DNA from: Serilophus lunatus
Taxonomy: Eukaryota; Chordata; Aves; Passeriformes; Eurylaimidae
NCBI GenBank assembly: GCA_013399895.1
Contig: VXBA01000121.1
Location: 744,001 to 808,000, forward strand
Reading direction: 5' to 3'
Length of the DNA: 64,000 nt
Shown here: piece by piece, positions 47,001 to 62,000 of the stretch
How the letters are laid out: each line of letters opens with the position of its first letter
Position numbering within the stretch: the first letter of the stretch is position 1
The notes under the pieces: generated by a model
What the model was told of the DNA's origin: nothing
Seen by the model: the letters and a program-made list of their open reading frames with translations, nothing else
Database searches by the model: none
Made by a program: the position numbers and the translations under genes

Positions 47001-50000
47001 CCCCCTTTTCTTTACTATTAGTGGCAGAATGGCCAGTCAAAGTAGCTGTTCAAGGTTAAAAGGGCTTCCTTCGTTCTAAAGGGCAAAGAACATATTCTCA
47101 ACCCACAAAGCTCACATGGCTCTTGACTTTGTGGGTTGTTTTAGATGACATCTTTTACTTTCAGCTCCTCTCAATTCTACTGCAGTAATGCATTGTCTAG
47201 AAATACAGTTTATGAAGTGTTGATGACTGCTCAGGGAAGGAAAGGTCATTGTCTCCTCAACTCGCCTTTTCCATCATCTTGCTTGGTTTAGAAAATGGAA
47301 GGAGAACCATACTCTAACTTTCCCAAACCTGCCCAGGTTAAAAGAGAGGAGAAAAGGAAAGATGCTTTACAAAGAGCAGAAGTATACAAAATGGATAAAA
47401 AGCCCATTGAGCCTAGACTAGAGTAGACCTGCTGGCAAGAGTGCTCACACAGGCCAGTGGCTAGCTACTATCATGATTAACTATATTGCACTACTAGGTC
47501 ACCTTCCAGATAGCAGATTCGAGATTCTGGCAGCTTCTTCATTCGCCTTCCCATGAAGAACTCGCTGTCAAAATATTCTGAACGAATGGAGACTCCATAT
47601 TTAGGTATGTCCACCTCGTAAGGAGAGAAATTTGCCCACTCTACAAAAGAATTGACACATGGCATGTTTACAGCAAGAAGAATATGAAAACAAAACCTTC
47701 CCCCGTGGACAAAACTATGCACAAGCTCCATGGATCTTGCTTGTCTCAGCACCTCAGTGCTATCCATAGCTTTGTACCCACTATCTACTTCCATACAAAC
47801 TGAGAAATGATTTGTATACAAAAGGACCTAGCCATTTCACTTCAGAAAAAATCTAACATTAGGTTCAAAAGCTTAAATATCTATGTCTAGACAGAGATTT
47901 TGGGATCTCACTTGCCTCTCAGAATCAAGAGCATCAATTATACAGCATGCAAGTGTGACCTGAACTGCAAGGAATGACTGGCATGAAAGGTAAACCAAAC
48001 CAGCTAGTCCAGTGATATAACAAAGGGGCCTGAAGACACATCAGCATAAAACTAGAAGGTATCACAATGAGGGTGAGCATGGCCATGCGGTTTCCTGACT
48101 CAAGCTGTCTGGTAAGGACTGCAGTAGAACAGTAGATACAAACCTCACCAAATATAAGGACTAATTGCTTTTTCCTTCCAAAATCTTCTCATTTTAATAC
48201 CTTTTCTTGAGTGTGGCCTATGTCCATTTAAAGGGTGTCATATCACAGCAATGACACTCCACTCCATTTTCATACCCTCATCAGTGTATTATTTAGGGAA
48301 GTGAGAATTACATTTCACAACACCCCTAGAAACTAAGGAAGCATCAAAGCCATTTTATAGGTGTGGAACTGAGGCAGAAAAAGATCAGATGATTTGCCCA
48401 CACTCACTCACAATGTCTGTGGCAAGTAGGACTTCCATCATAGTTTTGGAAATGTCCTGTTTATGGCTAAGAGTTACCCAGCAAATCTGTTCTTTCTAAC
48501 CAACACCCACTAGTTTGAAAAAATATAAACATTTTATTAAAAAAATGAATATTGAGTCAGGGCAAACAACAGATATATTCCCTTTTTTTCCTACACACAC
48601 ACCCTCCCTTCAAATTCTCTTTAGTTTATACTCAAAATCAGAAGAAATCCTAGGAACACTTACCTCTAAATTTGAAAGTACCAAACTTCTCATCTTTCAC
48701 ATTGAGGACTGCATAGAAAGGCAATGGATTTTGTCCATGTTCCAATGCTCTGCGCTGGTCTGTGAGTTTGTACTTTCTTGGCTAATCAATGAGATAAAAA
48801 AATCACAGTACACCTCCAGAAGAGCATAACACTGATACAATCTACCTGAGTATGGGTTGATAAGAGATATTATACTACACAGAGGAATCTGTGAGTTGCT
48901 TTTCTATATGAGACCTTCATGTCCTGCACTTTCCTTCCTGCTTGCCTTTTTGATACCTAGTAACTTCTTCATTAGAATATCTAAGTGGCTTGATTGCCTG
49001 CATTCCACAGATCTCTGCTAAGGCTGAAATTAATGTTCACATGAGGACAGATTACTCTGGCTCTTAAGTGTCAAACTAGAAACAGACTTTAAAAGATCTG
49101 ACTTTTGGGGGGGCAGGGGTGGGAATTGCTCAGCCATTTCTGAAAGTTTGCCTACAGAAGTTGCTAGCTGTTGGGCAGCCTAGTACAGAGGCACTTTCAA
49201 ACCATTATCTACCCTGGAAAATCCTGTCTACAAGACATTCTGACACAGTTTACAAGTCACTGGGATGTCTCAGTCTCTCTGTATTTGTTATAGATACTAC
49301 TACATCATGCCCTCAAAGAGAAAAGCTCTGAAGAAGATGAATGGATGTTTTCCTGTTGTGTGATAGGACCATGTACATACCTGTTCATGTAAGAACATTT
49401 CCTGAACAAGTGACCACAGAGTTGTAAAAGATGACACATGTCCTGCTTTTGCCCTTTCAGCGAGTTCCTTGTGGTAATACTTCAGATGGTCAATAGACAT
49501 AAGATTGGGTTTGCATTTTGTCACTTTCTCTTTTACTGCCTTAAGAGGCCCCTCCAGAGACTTCTGTGACCAGTTGACATCCTCATACAGGTCTGCGAGG
49601 GTCCTAAGCAGCAGATATGTGAAAAAATCTACAATTTATTTAGATGATTTTGGAAAACTGCTATATTTACACAACCACTTTAATCAACAAAGAGAATCAG
49701 TACGCCTAAACTGAAGTAATAATTGAGAGCCAACAATAAGGGCTTCACCAGCCAATTATGTTCACATGTTAGTCTTCAAAATAGAGATGCATCTTTCTCA
49801 TTCTGTGGAAATGTAGTCACAGTCCTTCCAAATCGCATGTCATTTTCTATACGCACCATGTCGAGCCAGAAGCCCCGGTGAGATAGGTAACACAGTCCAA
49901 CAGATTTAGCTTCTGAAGAGCTAAGAGGTGGCCAAACATAGCTGACATTGCTCTGAGACCTCCGCCTGTTGCCATAACCGCTATTACTGGGACCTGTTCA

Positions 50001-53000
50001 AAACATAAGTATTATCCTCAGAAAGCTACTCCCTTGCCTATTTGGAAAAGTCTAATTATAGCTTGTAGGATGTCCTCAGCAGATTTCATTGGAGGACAAT
50101 AAAATTAAAACAATATTTAGCCCGTTTCTTCTTTAAATTATCCCTCAGATACTCAGTGGGTTCTCTTAACCCACTTGGATGAGTTTGAATATGCAGTGAT
50201 TTTAACTTTTCTTCTTACTCTTGCTATTTATAATTGGAATTGCAATGACTAATAATAGATAATGATTTGATATTATAATAAATACCAAAAAAAGCAGTAA
50301 ATGCAATTAAGAATGGATTAAGTAAGTTTTTTGAACTCAACAGAGTCAAAAAAATACAAAATGATTCTTTGGACAGCATTTATTCAACAAATTTAATTTC
50401 AACAAGAAAACAAATTTTCCTTTAAAAATTCACCCTGAATCCTGGCAACAAAAAATACTTCCACTTGCTGTAAAATGTTCTTTCTTCATCCTAAATAATT
50501 TTGACTTTTTATGAGAAGTGTTCTGAAAATGAAAAAAAAAGTAAGCCTAAAGAAGGGACATAACAACAATTTAATAAATGACTATGTGAGGTGAATTTCC
50601 AATACTCCTGCTTTCCTGTTGGTTTGGGCTCTGTGGTTAGGCTGTATCTAACACATTACCTCATATCTTGTTGACCCACAGCATCACACTGTTGGAAAAT
50701 GGCTTTGAAGAGTGGCATATTATGTCCCTGGGAATTTGGCTAATTGAAAAGAATGGAGGCATGGATAACTGAGCTGAAATTTTACATGAGTAGGGGGTAT
50801 GCCACTCTGAGAACTTCTGTTCTGCTCCCATTCAAATCAATGGGTTTGTTATCAACACACAAAAACTACTCGAACTTTTGTGGAGACTTGTGCCCATCCT
50901 AATTCAACAGACCCACACCCCATGCTTGGATTCCAATTCACAGACCTCATGTCCATGTAGATCTCTTTTCAGACGAAGGACTCTTTTCAGGGCACCAGCA
51001 ACCACTCTCTTCCTTTTTTGCAAGAATTCTTGCTCTTCTTGGCACAAATCATACCCTAAGCGCACATCTAGTCTTTCTGTGCTGAAACATAAATAAATCC
51101 AGAGGCACAGGATTGCTGTTTAAAATGTATATGGAACTATTTTCAGCAACTGCAGTCTACTAAATATCCCAAAAAATCATGATACCTTGTTCAGATTTAG
51201 ACAGAAATGCATCTTCCATTTTCAAAGAAATTAACTGCTTTGCTTTTGTGCGGTCACTTTATTGTCTGATGTTTCAGTGCAAGTTTTACTGTCAGCCAAG
51301 GATAGCAAACATGAAAAAAGAAAAGCTTTGTGTTTTTCCGTAGGTTTGTAAGCTGAATCTACTTCTGCATTATATCATTCCTGAGCAAAGGGTGTCCTGA
51401 ACCTAACAAGGTCTTTCACGGGGATTTGTACCACAGACTTATACACAAACAAAACAATGTTAGTGATATTAAAATAATTTTAATTTGTTTGTTGTCTGAT
51501 TCATTATTTTACAATGTAACAATTTGTCTTTCCTAGCTTCTACTTCTTTCTACTGATATCACCAGAGCCACAAGTATTATTTTTTAAGAGAACCCATGTG
51601 GTTTGGGTAACGTATGGACTCTGGATGTTTTGCTTATTTCAAATTCTGTTTTTCTTCTGCCTTCTTCCTGTGTCCTTTTTGAAGAAGCCTTTAACCTCAG
51701 CCTTGGTTCTTTGATGCAAAGGAGATTCAGTGACTAAGTTTCTCACCGTCTGAAACTCATAATTTTTTTTTGCATCTTGGTGTTACTCCTTTGCCCCAAG
51801 GATATTTAACTTTGATCTGTTGTGGCAACTCTTTAAGGTGACTTTTGTCATATTTTACCTCTAGTCCCGTGCATTCCCTGTAACTAAATACAAGATACTC
51901 TGTTCTAAATTTCACAGTTCAAAGCACAATAAAACCTTTAGAGAAAAAAAACTCTCCTCTTACCAATCATTAAGTAGGAGGTACAGCTGCAGTGGCACAT
52001 TCTGTAAACAAAGGAATAACAGCAGGAACATGAGTGAGTGGGAAAAAGAGAAGCTTTGAAATTCAAATTTTCGGCGCCTCTTGGAATGTCCCACCCCTGC
52101 TACCTTTCATGTATTTTTTTTAAAAATTGTAGCAGGAAAGAGATGGAAAGCAACTAAATAACAAACATTGTATAGAGAAAAGAGGCAGAAGGGGTTGAAG
52201 TGGCTAAATGAATGGGCTGCGAAACAGGATTTCTTCCTCTCTGTGAATATACCTCCACGAACCATCCTAACCCAGCAGCGGTATCACATTTCCACCCTCT
52301 GCACCCAGATGCACCAGTTGTATTTAATTACCACACAGTAAAACTTGCACTGAAACATTCCTGAGGATGCAGAAAAGCAGTCAGATAAAGATAGCGATAG
52401 AACAGGAAATACAAGCCATCCCATCCTTTCCAAAAGCTGGAGGTGAAAGAGAGTTCAAAAAAGAGAGGTGGGGAATCACTAGTGGCAAAACAAACATTAA
52501 TTCTTCCTTCTCTTTATGGGGAAGACTGCTGAGAAATTCTTCTGGTTTTGCTTCTCATTGAGTGCAAGGTCTGGAAAAGGATGTCTGGCTATCACTAACA
52601 GATTCATCTGGCCACAGTAGCATTACCACTGCTTTTAAAGCAACTTAGAATTGTATCTTTCCACCAATTATCATCATGACTGTATACTAAGAAGAATACG
52701 ACAGCATTGTTTTCTGAGGGGATGATTCAATGCATCTAACTTTAGCCATCTAAAATTTAAGTATATAAACTGAGAGAGACACCAGCCTTCATAAGAAGCA
52801 GTGAGCCTCACAAAACCTTGCTAGGGGTATTGAATATTCTCCTTTAACTGTAAAAGTACAGCAGAGATTGGTCTAAAATGCATCTCAAACTGGTCACGAT
52901 TATTGATAGGATCTGATATTGGCAGAAAATTCATATTTCTCTGAGAAAACCAATCTTTTTCAAAGAAAACTTGTATTTGTCAAAAATTCTCACTCAGATT

Positions 53001-56000
53001 TACTAAGCAAATTCTTTTTCTTTTCCTTTTTAATAGAATGGTGTTAAATACTGAGAGTTATTCTACTCTTCTCTCCAAAAGATCACACAAATTAGGAAAC
53101 ACTTACATGTCTTACAGGGAGAGTTACTTTCACTTTGTGTCCAACAGGAAGAAATTTCAGCGGTACTGTTAAGGTGTCACTTAAGTTGCTATTGTCATCT
53201 TCCTTATCAGAAACTTTCTACACAAAACAAAAAACATGGGTTGTATTCACAGAACAGAAACAATCCAATTCTTTCCTGTTTTGCTGACACTGAAAATAAA
53301 GAAATAGTATGAACAGTAATAGCATCCATTACCTGCAACCTGACTTTTAGAATTGGCTCCCAAGCCTTCATGCAATGGAAGTAGAAAGTATCTGTGTCCT
53401 CTGTAGTCTTCTGTGTTCTCTCATGAGAGGCAGGCACCGTAAGCACGAGATTTTTACCCTCTAGTGAAAATAGGTTTGTTTAGAGAATAATACTGCTGTT
53501 CAGGCAAATTAGCTAACAAAGTTGGCAAACTTTCTGCTGGAGTAATTTTCTGTGATAGCTCCTCGGTAAGGTACCACACTGGCAAGTCTCCTACAATCCT
53601 GCTTTTACTCCATAGCTTGGAGTGCTCCCAGAGTCAGCATCCTCTCACACTTCTACCAGCAAAGTTTACTGTGTCCAAACTTGAGAGTTTCAAGAAAAAG
53701 TCAGAGATCAGCCCTACAACTAGAGGTAGTTCAGGGACTCCCATTGCATTGCATTTTATTATTTAGAACATATATCTTCACATATGTTTATATATGTATG
53801 TTTTAGAACATTCTTAATTGTCTCTATCCTCAAGCGCCTTAATCTGGGTCTGAATGAATGCAATGGGGTTGATTCGATTATGTCCTCAGTTCACAGAAGA
53901 ATTGTCATACCTTTCAAGTATTTCCTGCTTTCATTAATGTCCACTTGCACTTCCAAGCAGCAAATCTCACGGGACTGTAAAAGATGGAAGTAGAAAAGGG
54001 TGAAGATAGTAAGTGCCACATCTGCAGCAAACAACGAAGCATTGTGCAGACAACCACTAGAAGTAATACAGAGCCAACTGAACTTGTCTCAGTGCTGCAC
54101 TAGAGTAAATTCAGAGGACACTAGCCCAGTTCCACTGCTTCAGACTGTCCATACAGTGCTGTGCTGTCAGAGATTGTTAACACATCCAAGTTATCCCAAA
54201 ATCGGGAAACAGTACAACACACTAGTGCCCAAACAGCTACATATATATCTAATAAATACTTAGGAGGAATGGGGGAAAATATCTGATGATGCGTTTCTGT
54301 GTATTGTGGCAGTGATTAGTCTACAAGGCATCTTCTTACTGGCCCTGATGTAGGGAAATCATGGATTTATTTCACCCTTCCCTCCACCTGAGTCATTCCA
54401 GTTCACCTTTAATAATTCATGCCAGGACAGTTTTCCAAGTCATTTCAGAAACAATGCATGCCAATCATTACAGCTCTTATGCCTCACACAGAAAATGAGG
54501 GGGAAATGAGAGAATGTGTGTTGCTTTGCCTCAGGAGTACTAACAGCTAGCATCTGGAAACCATGAGCAGGCTTGGAGTGGTTGGCACGAAGTACTTTGT
54601 ACTACTTAGCTGCTGGGCTAGCCTAAGGACACAGGTAATGTACCACATGCTGACTAATACCAAAAATGGGGCTCTATGTTTCAACAACTAAAATAACTCT
54701 TTATTAAAAAACTCATTTCCCAACAAGCTGTTACATTACATATCCTTCTAGTCATAAGCACACTGAATACTTACTATTGTCTTCCACAGACTCATACCTG
54801 TTATAACCTCTGTTTTTCCTGCCAAATGCCACACTGTATTATGTGAAACACAAGCAGTTTTCACATTAAACATCAACAAGTATGGGGTTCTGTGACATTA
54901 ACAAAAAACAACTTGGCAACATATTGAATCTGTAATATCTGAGGACTTCAAGAAACACAGCTTCTGTTTTTGCATGGAAACGGCAACAGTTAAGCTGTAA
55001 CTAATGGGAACAAAATCTTTCATGTTAGAATGCACACCATTCTCTTAACTATCATGGTAGTTTCTGTTCTCTCTACAAAATGACAGATGGATTCAGATGG
55101 GGAAGAGGAGAGAATCCAAATGAAGTTGCTCCAAGATAAATACATGTGAACCTTACCACTAGGACATCATTGGTAATGAGGCGCTCTGGAGGGCCAGGAC
55201 TGAAAAGACAGAATCAAATAACAATAACAAAAAAATAAAAGCTGTGTGAGTATCTCAGTTGTTGGGTTTTTTTCAAAACAGCATTTTTATGACCTTTCCT
55301 GCTTAAAATTGTATACATTTTACCACAATTTGTGTTCTAAAAAGCAAACCACATGATCACTTGCTAAGAACGTGAACCAAAATACAGTAACCAAACAAGA
55401 AGAATGACAGGAAGCCCAGAAAAATAACAATGCTTAAAACTATATGCAAAGATACGGCGGAACAAAAAAATATTGGTCTATGCAAGATCATGTCCTCCTA
55501 TTAGCAAATGACCATATGACTTGGGGAAAGCAAAGAGTACAATTAGTCTGTTCTGAAAATACTTATTGGGAAAGACATTTCTGACTATTTCAGATTATAA
55601 TTTACAGCTGATCACAAAAGAATGGCAAATTACCTCCAACTATGCTATATGTGTGACTGCAAAACACAGAGGTAAACAATAAAAAGTCTTTATCCCAGAT
55701 ATTTCACTTTGTAAGACCTAGGTCTGTCATTGAATGGATGTGGTTATTTAATAATATGAGTAACCTATAGAGTCTACTAACAACATCTTTCATTAAGCCC
55801 AATATTCCAAAATCCCTATTTTACATACATTCATAAGTGCTTTCATATATCTGAAAGAACCGCTGAAGTTATGTAGCATGTAATCTTTGATGTTATGCAA
55901 AGTTCAGGGTATTTTACCAAACATCCTTTCCAGCCTTAAAACTTCTACTTCAGCTGTAAAATGTATTTAAATGTAAATAATTAAGTTTGACTTCCAAGGG

Positions 56001-59000
56001 TGGAGAATTCCCCACATGCTTTGTAAATTGAATGGCGAAAGATGTTCCACTTATTTCTAGTCTGAATCCAGTTTCTAAGCACTGCATCTCACTCTGAACC
56101 TTTCAGATATCTGGCTGTGTCTGCTTCCATATTTGCAGGAGGCTACACCACCTCTTAAGGTATCTCTCATAGATAAATTAAATACATTTTCCTGAGTTTT
56201 ACTGTGGGCAAAATTAGCAAGAACATCAGTGATTTTTACAGAATCACAGAATATGCTGATTTGGAAGGGACCCATAAAGACCACTGAGTTCAACCCTTAG
56301 CACAAGACCATCCCCAAGAGTCATACCATGTGCCTGAGAGTATGATCCAAATGTTTCTTGAACTCCATCAAGCTTGCTGCTCTGACCCCTGTGCTGAGGA
56401 GGCGGTTCCAGCGCCCAACCATCCTCTCAGTGAAGAACCTTTTTCTAATATCCAACCTAAACCTCCCCTTACATAACATCAGGTCATTCCCTTGGGTCCT
56501 GTCACAAGTCACCATAGAGAAGAGATCAGTGCCTGCCACTGCTCATCCCCTCATGAGGAAGTTGTAGACTGAGAGGTCTCCCGTCAGTCTCCTCCATGCT
56601 GAATAGATTAAATTACCTCAGCTGCTCCTCATATGGCTTTCCCTGAAGGCCCTTCACCATCTTTGTTGTCCTCCTTTGGATACTCTCTAACAGCTTAATA
56701 TCTTTCTTATACTGTGATGCCCAAAACCGCCCCAATATTCAAGGTGAGGATATCCCAGTGCAGAGCAGAGTGGGACAATCCCCTCCTTCAACCAGCTGAC
56801 AATGCTTTGCCTGATGCCCCCCAGGACATGGCTGGCCCTCCTGCCTGCCAGGGCACTGCTGACTCAGATTCAACTTGCTGTTGAACCAGGACCCTCAGGT
56901 CCCTTTCCACAGCACTGCTTTCCACCATTTCATTCTCCGGTATGTACAAACATCCAGGGTCGCCCCATCCCATCTGCAGAATCCAGCACTTCTCCTTGTT
57001 GAACTTCATATGGTTGGTGATTGCCAGTCCTCTGATTTGTTGAGGTCTCTCTGCAGGACCTCCCTGACTTCGAGGGAGTCAACAGCTTCTCTCAGTTTTG
57101 TATTGTCCACAAACTTGCTTAGTATCCCTTCCAATCCTGCATCCAAGTCATTTATGAAGATGTTGAAGAGCACAGGGCAGAATCCCACTAGTGACAGGTC
57201 ACCAGTCTGATGTCACCCCATTCACTATTACGCTCTGTGCTCAAACCACAATCCAATTGCTCACCCACCACATGATGTGTTTATCCAGCTGGGTGCTGGA
57301 CATTTTGTCCAGAAGGATCCTGTGAGAGACAGTATCAAAAGCTTTACTGAAATTCAAAAAGATTACGTCAACTGGCTTCCCTTGATCATCTAGGTGGGTT
57401 ACCTTGTCATAAAAGGGAATCAGGTTTGATAAGCAGGATTTTCCTCTCAGGAAGCAGTGCTGGCTATGACCAAGGGCTGTGCTATCTTTCACAGGTTTTT
57501 CAATACTTCAAGAATATTTTTTCTCCATAACTTTACCAGGCATTGAGACTGACAGGCCTGTAGTTTCTGGGGTCCTCCTTCTTGCCCTTCTTAAAAACTG
57601 GGACAAAGTTTGCCAACTTCTAGTCAGCTGGAACCCCTCCAGATTCTCAAGACCGCTCAAAAATTTATCAATGGATGTGAAGTAATGACATCAGCCAGCT
57701 CTTTGAGGATTATGGGATAAACTCCACCAAGCCCCACACATTTGTATGGATCCATCTGGGGCAGCAGACCTCACACAATTTCAGGGTCGACAGTAGATCA
57801 TTCTCATAGTCATGGTTTTCCAGTTCAGGGCACTGAGACCACCTTGGTCCATAATCCATGTTGAAGATAGAGGCAAAGAAAGCATTAAAAACCTCTGCCT
57901 TCTCTCTATCCCTGTTTGTGAGGTGACCATCCTCATCCTGTAACAACCTCTAATATCCTGATGATGTTTATACTGCCTATTGGAACTAACATATCTGAAA
58001 AAACCTCTTTTTATTGTTCCCCACATTTCTGACCAGCTTCAACTCTAGCTGAGCTTTGGCTGCACAAATTTTCTCCCTGCAGCAGCAAGCAGCATCTCTG
58101 AATTCTTCCCATGTCACTTGACCTTGTTTCCACTGGGCATACACCTTCCTTTTTTGCCTTATTCCAAGAGGAGAACTCTGTTCAGCCAAGCCAGCCTTCT
58201 GCCTTGCCTGGTTGACTTCCAACATTTGGGAATTTCCTGCTCCTGTGCCCTTGGAAGGTGACATTTGAAAAGTGAAAAGCATATATTGATCCCAGAAACT
58301 GCAAAACTTTTTCCAGGGGGACCTCACTTACAAATTCCCTGAGCAGCCTGAAGTCTGCTTTCCTTGTGTCCAGAGTTAAGGTTGTGCTGGCACTTTTCCC
58401 CTTGTAAAAGAGATTTTAAATTCAATAATGCTGTGGCCAAGATGGCCACCAATCTCCACTTCAATCATGAGATCCCCTCTGTTGACAAGTGGCAGATCAA
58501 GGAGAGCATCTTTCCTAGTCAGTTCCCTTAGGACCTGTTCCATAAAGTTGTCATTCAGATGTTTTAANCCAAGAGGAGAACTCTGTTCAGCCAAGCCAGC
58601 CTTCTGCCTTGCCTGGTTGACTTCCAACATTTGGGAATTTCCTGCTCCTGTGCCCTTGGAAGGTGACATTTGAAAAGTGAAAAGCATATATTGATCCCAG
58701 AAACTGCAAAACTTTTTCCAGGGGGACCTCACTTACAAATTCCCTGAGCAGCCTGAAGTCTGCTTTCCTTGTGTCCAGAGTTAAGGTTGTGCTGGCACTT
58801 TTCCCCTTGTAAAAGAGATTTTAAATTCAATAATGCTGTGGCCAAGATGGCCACCAATCTCCACTTCAATCATGAGATCCCCTCTGTTGACAAGTGGCAG
58901 ATCAAGGAGAGCATCTTTCCTAGTCAGTTCCCTTAGGACCTGTTCCATAAAGTTGTCATTCAGATGTTTTAAGGAATCTTCTGGCCAAGCTCGTAGCAGC

Positions 59001-62000
59001 TGTGCAATGCTCCCAGTTAATTTCTGGCAAGCTGAAGTCTCCCTTAAGGACCAGGACAGTTGATTTGGAAGTGTCCCCTAGTTCCTCAAAGAAGAATTTG
59101 TCATTGTTATCATCCCGACCAGGAGGTCTATAGCAGACTCCCACAATGAGAGCCATATTATTTGTTTTCCCTTTGATTCTTCCCCAGAGGCTCTGAACTG
59201 TGTCATTGCCAACTGTGAGCTCCATACATTCTAACCCTTCTGTTATATACAGTGTAAAACCAAAAGGTTTTCTGATTACACCAACCTCAGAACCACTCAT
59301 TGACCCGACGGATTTGCCTCTTCTTATCAATATTATTCCTGGTTACCAGAAGGATCAAGGAAAGTACTACCTATACTCTTGATCCCTCTACCTTATCATC
59401 CCAGGGCCCTGAAGTCTCTTCTGATTTCCCTTGGACTTCATTATTTGGTCACTGCCGGTCTGAACAGCCAATAGTGGATACTAATCAAAGGCCCTTACTA
59501 GACTAGAGAGTTTTCCAGTAATGTCTCTCGCCTGAACCCCTGGGACACAGCAGACTTCCCTGTGAACTGGGCCCAGTCTGCATATTGGGCCCTCCAGTCC
59601 CCTTAGAGGGAGTCTCCAGTTACAATTACCCTTCTTTTCCTGTTAACCAAGGACATCTTGATGCAGGAAACAGGTGGTGTTGTTTCAGGAGGCCCCACTA
59701 CTCTAGAGGGACCTTCACCCACCTCAGCAGTTATCTGGCGTTCTAGTACCAGAGCCTCATACCTGTTGTAGAAGATACCAGTCCTATCTGTCAAATTTTG
59801 AAGAGAAGGAACCCTCCTCCTTTCTTCATGTTTAAGAACAAGAAGCCTTATTTACAGTTCCTTTTTCTGATCATTTTGTTAGCCAGTTTTGACTGGACTG
59901 CATTATTTTTATTTTTATTTTGCTAATGCTAAGCTCAAACATGCCAGAATGTGTAGCTTAGCAGGTTTTCTTCAACCAAACTCAGGATAGCATTTAAAAG
60001 ACAGATAAAGCTTTTCTTATGGGACTTGTTCTCCAGACAATGCTGATTACCACTTTGAGGGGGATAGTCTTAATTTTATTATTTGTTGCTTGTACATTTT
60101 TTTCAATTTAACTGAGCTATTGCCTATTTTCTAATACTATCTACATAACTTTATGTATATATTGTGATCATACATGACAAGTCTTTGAGAAACTCCACAG
60201 TGTTCTAGCATTGTTCAATTAATATTTAACAATTTGAAGAGTATCTATATTAAATTTTACATGCATCAGGTGTAAAAATTATATTGTGCCAGTTTTATTA
60301 CATTTCTAGGATCTAGATAAACATGTTGAACAGAAACTCAAGATTTGTATTAAATATACTGAAAGGTAGAATTAACTAGAGACATTAAGGTAAAAAATAA
60401 AGTTTGAATCAGTAATATAGGTTCCTTGCTGGGATGAAGAACTGGAAGAAGTTTCCCTTTCTCTGAGATATTATTACTCACTGGCAGGTCATTACCTTCT
60501 AACTTTGGAACTGTACTCACATTCTTTCCATCCAGAACTCCACTTCCAAACTTTCCCATTTCTTAGGGCTCATCTCTGTCTAAAAAGAAAAGGGTAAAAT
60601 AAGTATAGATTATTGGAGACTGTGAGAATTTAGCACCATAGACACACTGAAAAAGTACTTCTTTGGCTGAAATCTCTTCTACTAATGATACCAAAAAAGC
60701 TCCATGTTATGTCTTTCCAAAGCTGAGATTGCAATGAAACCACAGATTTGTGAATGGCACGTAAGATTAATGTTCCTCCATTGTGTGATATGTAGAACTA
60801 CACATATTTCCAAAGATACAATCAGAGAGGGAAAGCTTGACTGAAAAAGAAATGCAATGACTTTCTGCAAGATAGTGTGCACAGAGGAAAGGCACTGAAG
60901 CCCAGCAACAAGCCTGACTAAGGCCAAAGACATTTCCACATACAAACCATTTAAACCACATTTATGCTGAATCCAGAAGAGATGAATTAGACAAGTGACC
61001 GAGGAAGTCATTGAATCATTGTATTTTCCAGTGACTCACCCACTGGCTGAGAAGTGCATAGCACCAGCTGGCAGGGTCATGAGTTAAAAATATAGCTTTC
61101 AGCACCTGGGAAGTACCTGTTCTTATGGATTATCTCCTTCCTGCAACGAGCATGTAGCAATACCTCAGCCACAGCTCACACAAGGCCAGAAATTGTCACA
61201 GACCTATCCCGGCTTTGTTTAATGGACAACTCTCTTTCATGGGCTCCTTAATAAAATACCAAAGATGTTAGCAGAACAGATGTCCCTTTACCATGGGCTA
61301 CAGAAATCTGAATCACCTAGAAAGAAACACAGTATGAACATCAAAAGGAGAAACCTGAAAGAATCATTTAATTCAAGTGATGACTGAATTGTCTTTATGT
61401 TTTTAATAAATAAGTTGCCACTTAAGAGGAAATGTCTTCTAAGCATAGCAAAAGTGGAATAAAGCTGAAAGGTAAAGAAATTGTTTATTTACATTATAAA
61501 AGATAAAAATTATTATTTACAGATGCTCCCTGTTAAAATATTTTGCCCTGACAGAGCATGAGAGAGAAGCTGCTTCATTTTCTGAATTTGTAAAAAGAGA
61601 TTAATGAAGTCATAAAAATCCAGCAAAATTATAACTGTTTTGATGAGGTATTGACAATGATATATAAGGCTGTTTGTTTATGAAGATCCAAACCCTACTT
61701 AACACGGAGGTCAATGTGGACAAAAAGGTCTTGTCAATCTCTCCATTTTCAGCCCTTACCTCTGATTTCAAAGCAAATGTCTCTCGGATTGTCTCCCCAG
61801 GTCTGATTCTAGCAATATTAAAAAGAACTGTGAACTGCATGTCATCTTTGGTGAGTGGATCTTCATCACACACTGCCAGTTCTAAAATATTCTGGTAGTA
61901 GAAAAACATAAATAAGAACACTTATTGAGCTTCTATTATGCAGAAACAAAAAAAAATGGTTATAGATTTTTGCAGCTTCTTCACTAGCACAGTAGTAAGA

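Larger units (their letters stand above)
56239..59815 (-). mobile_element. Long CR1 LINE with ORF1 and ORF2 remnants
   Basis: Minus-strand element in the intron 55200-60520, same orientation as PLA2G4B. From its 5' side: ORF1 remnant (VIVTGDSL near 59600, then EVCCVPG in another frame), an endonuclease region (VGVCYRPPGRDDNNDKFFFE, about 59100-59200), reverse-transcriptase pieces (FLNFSKAFDTVSHRILLDK, about 57300-57400; FINDLDAGLEGILSKF, about 57120-57170) and the CR1 3' end at 56239. Frames are broken many times. Its apparent length is inflated by the 404-bp duplication at 58164-58972. The 5' end is not full length for the family (about 4.5 kb). Confidence 0.93.
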
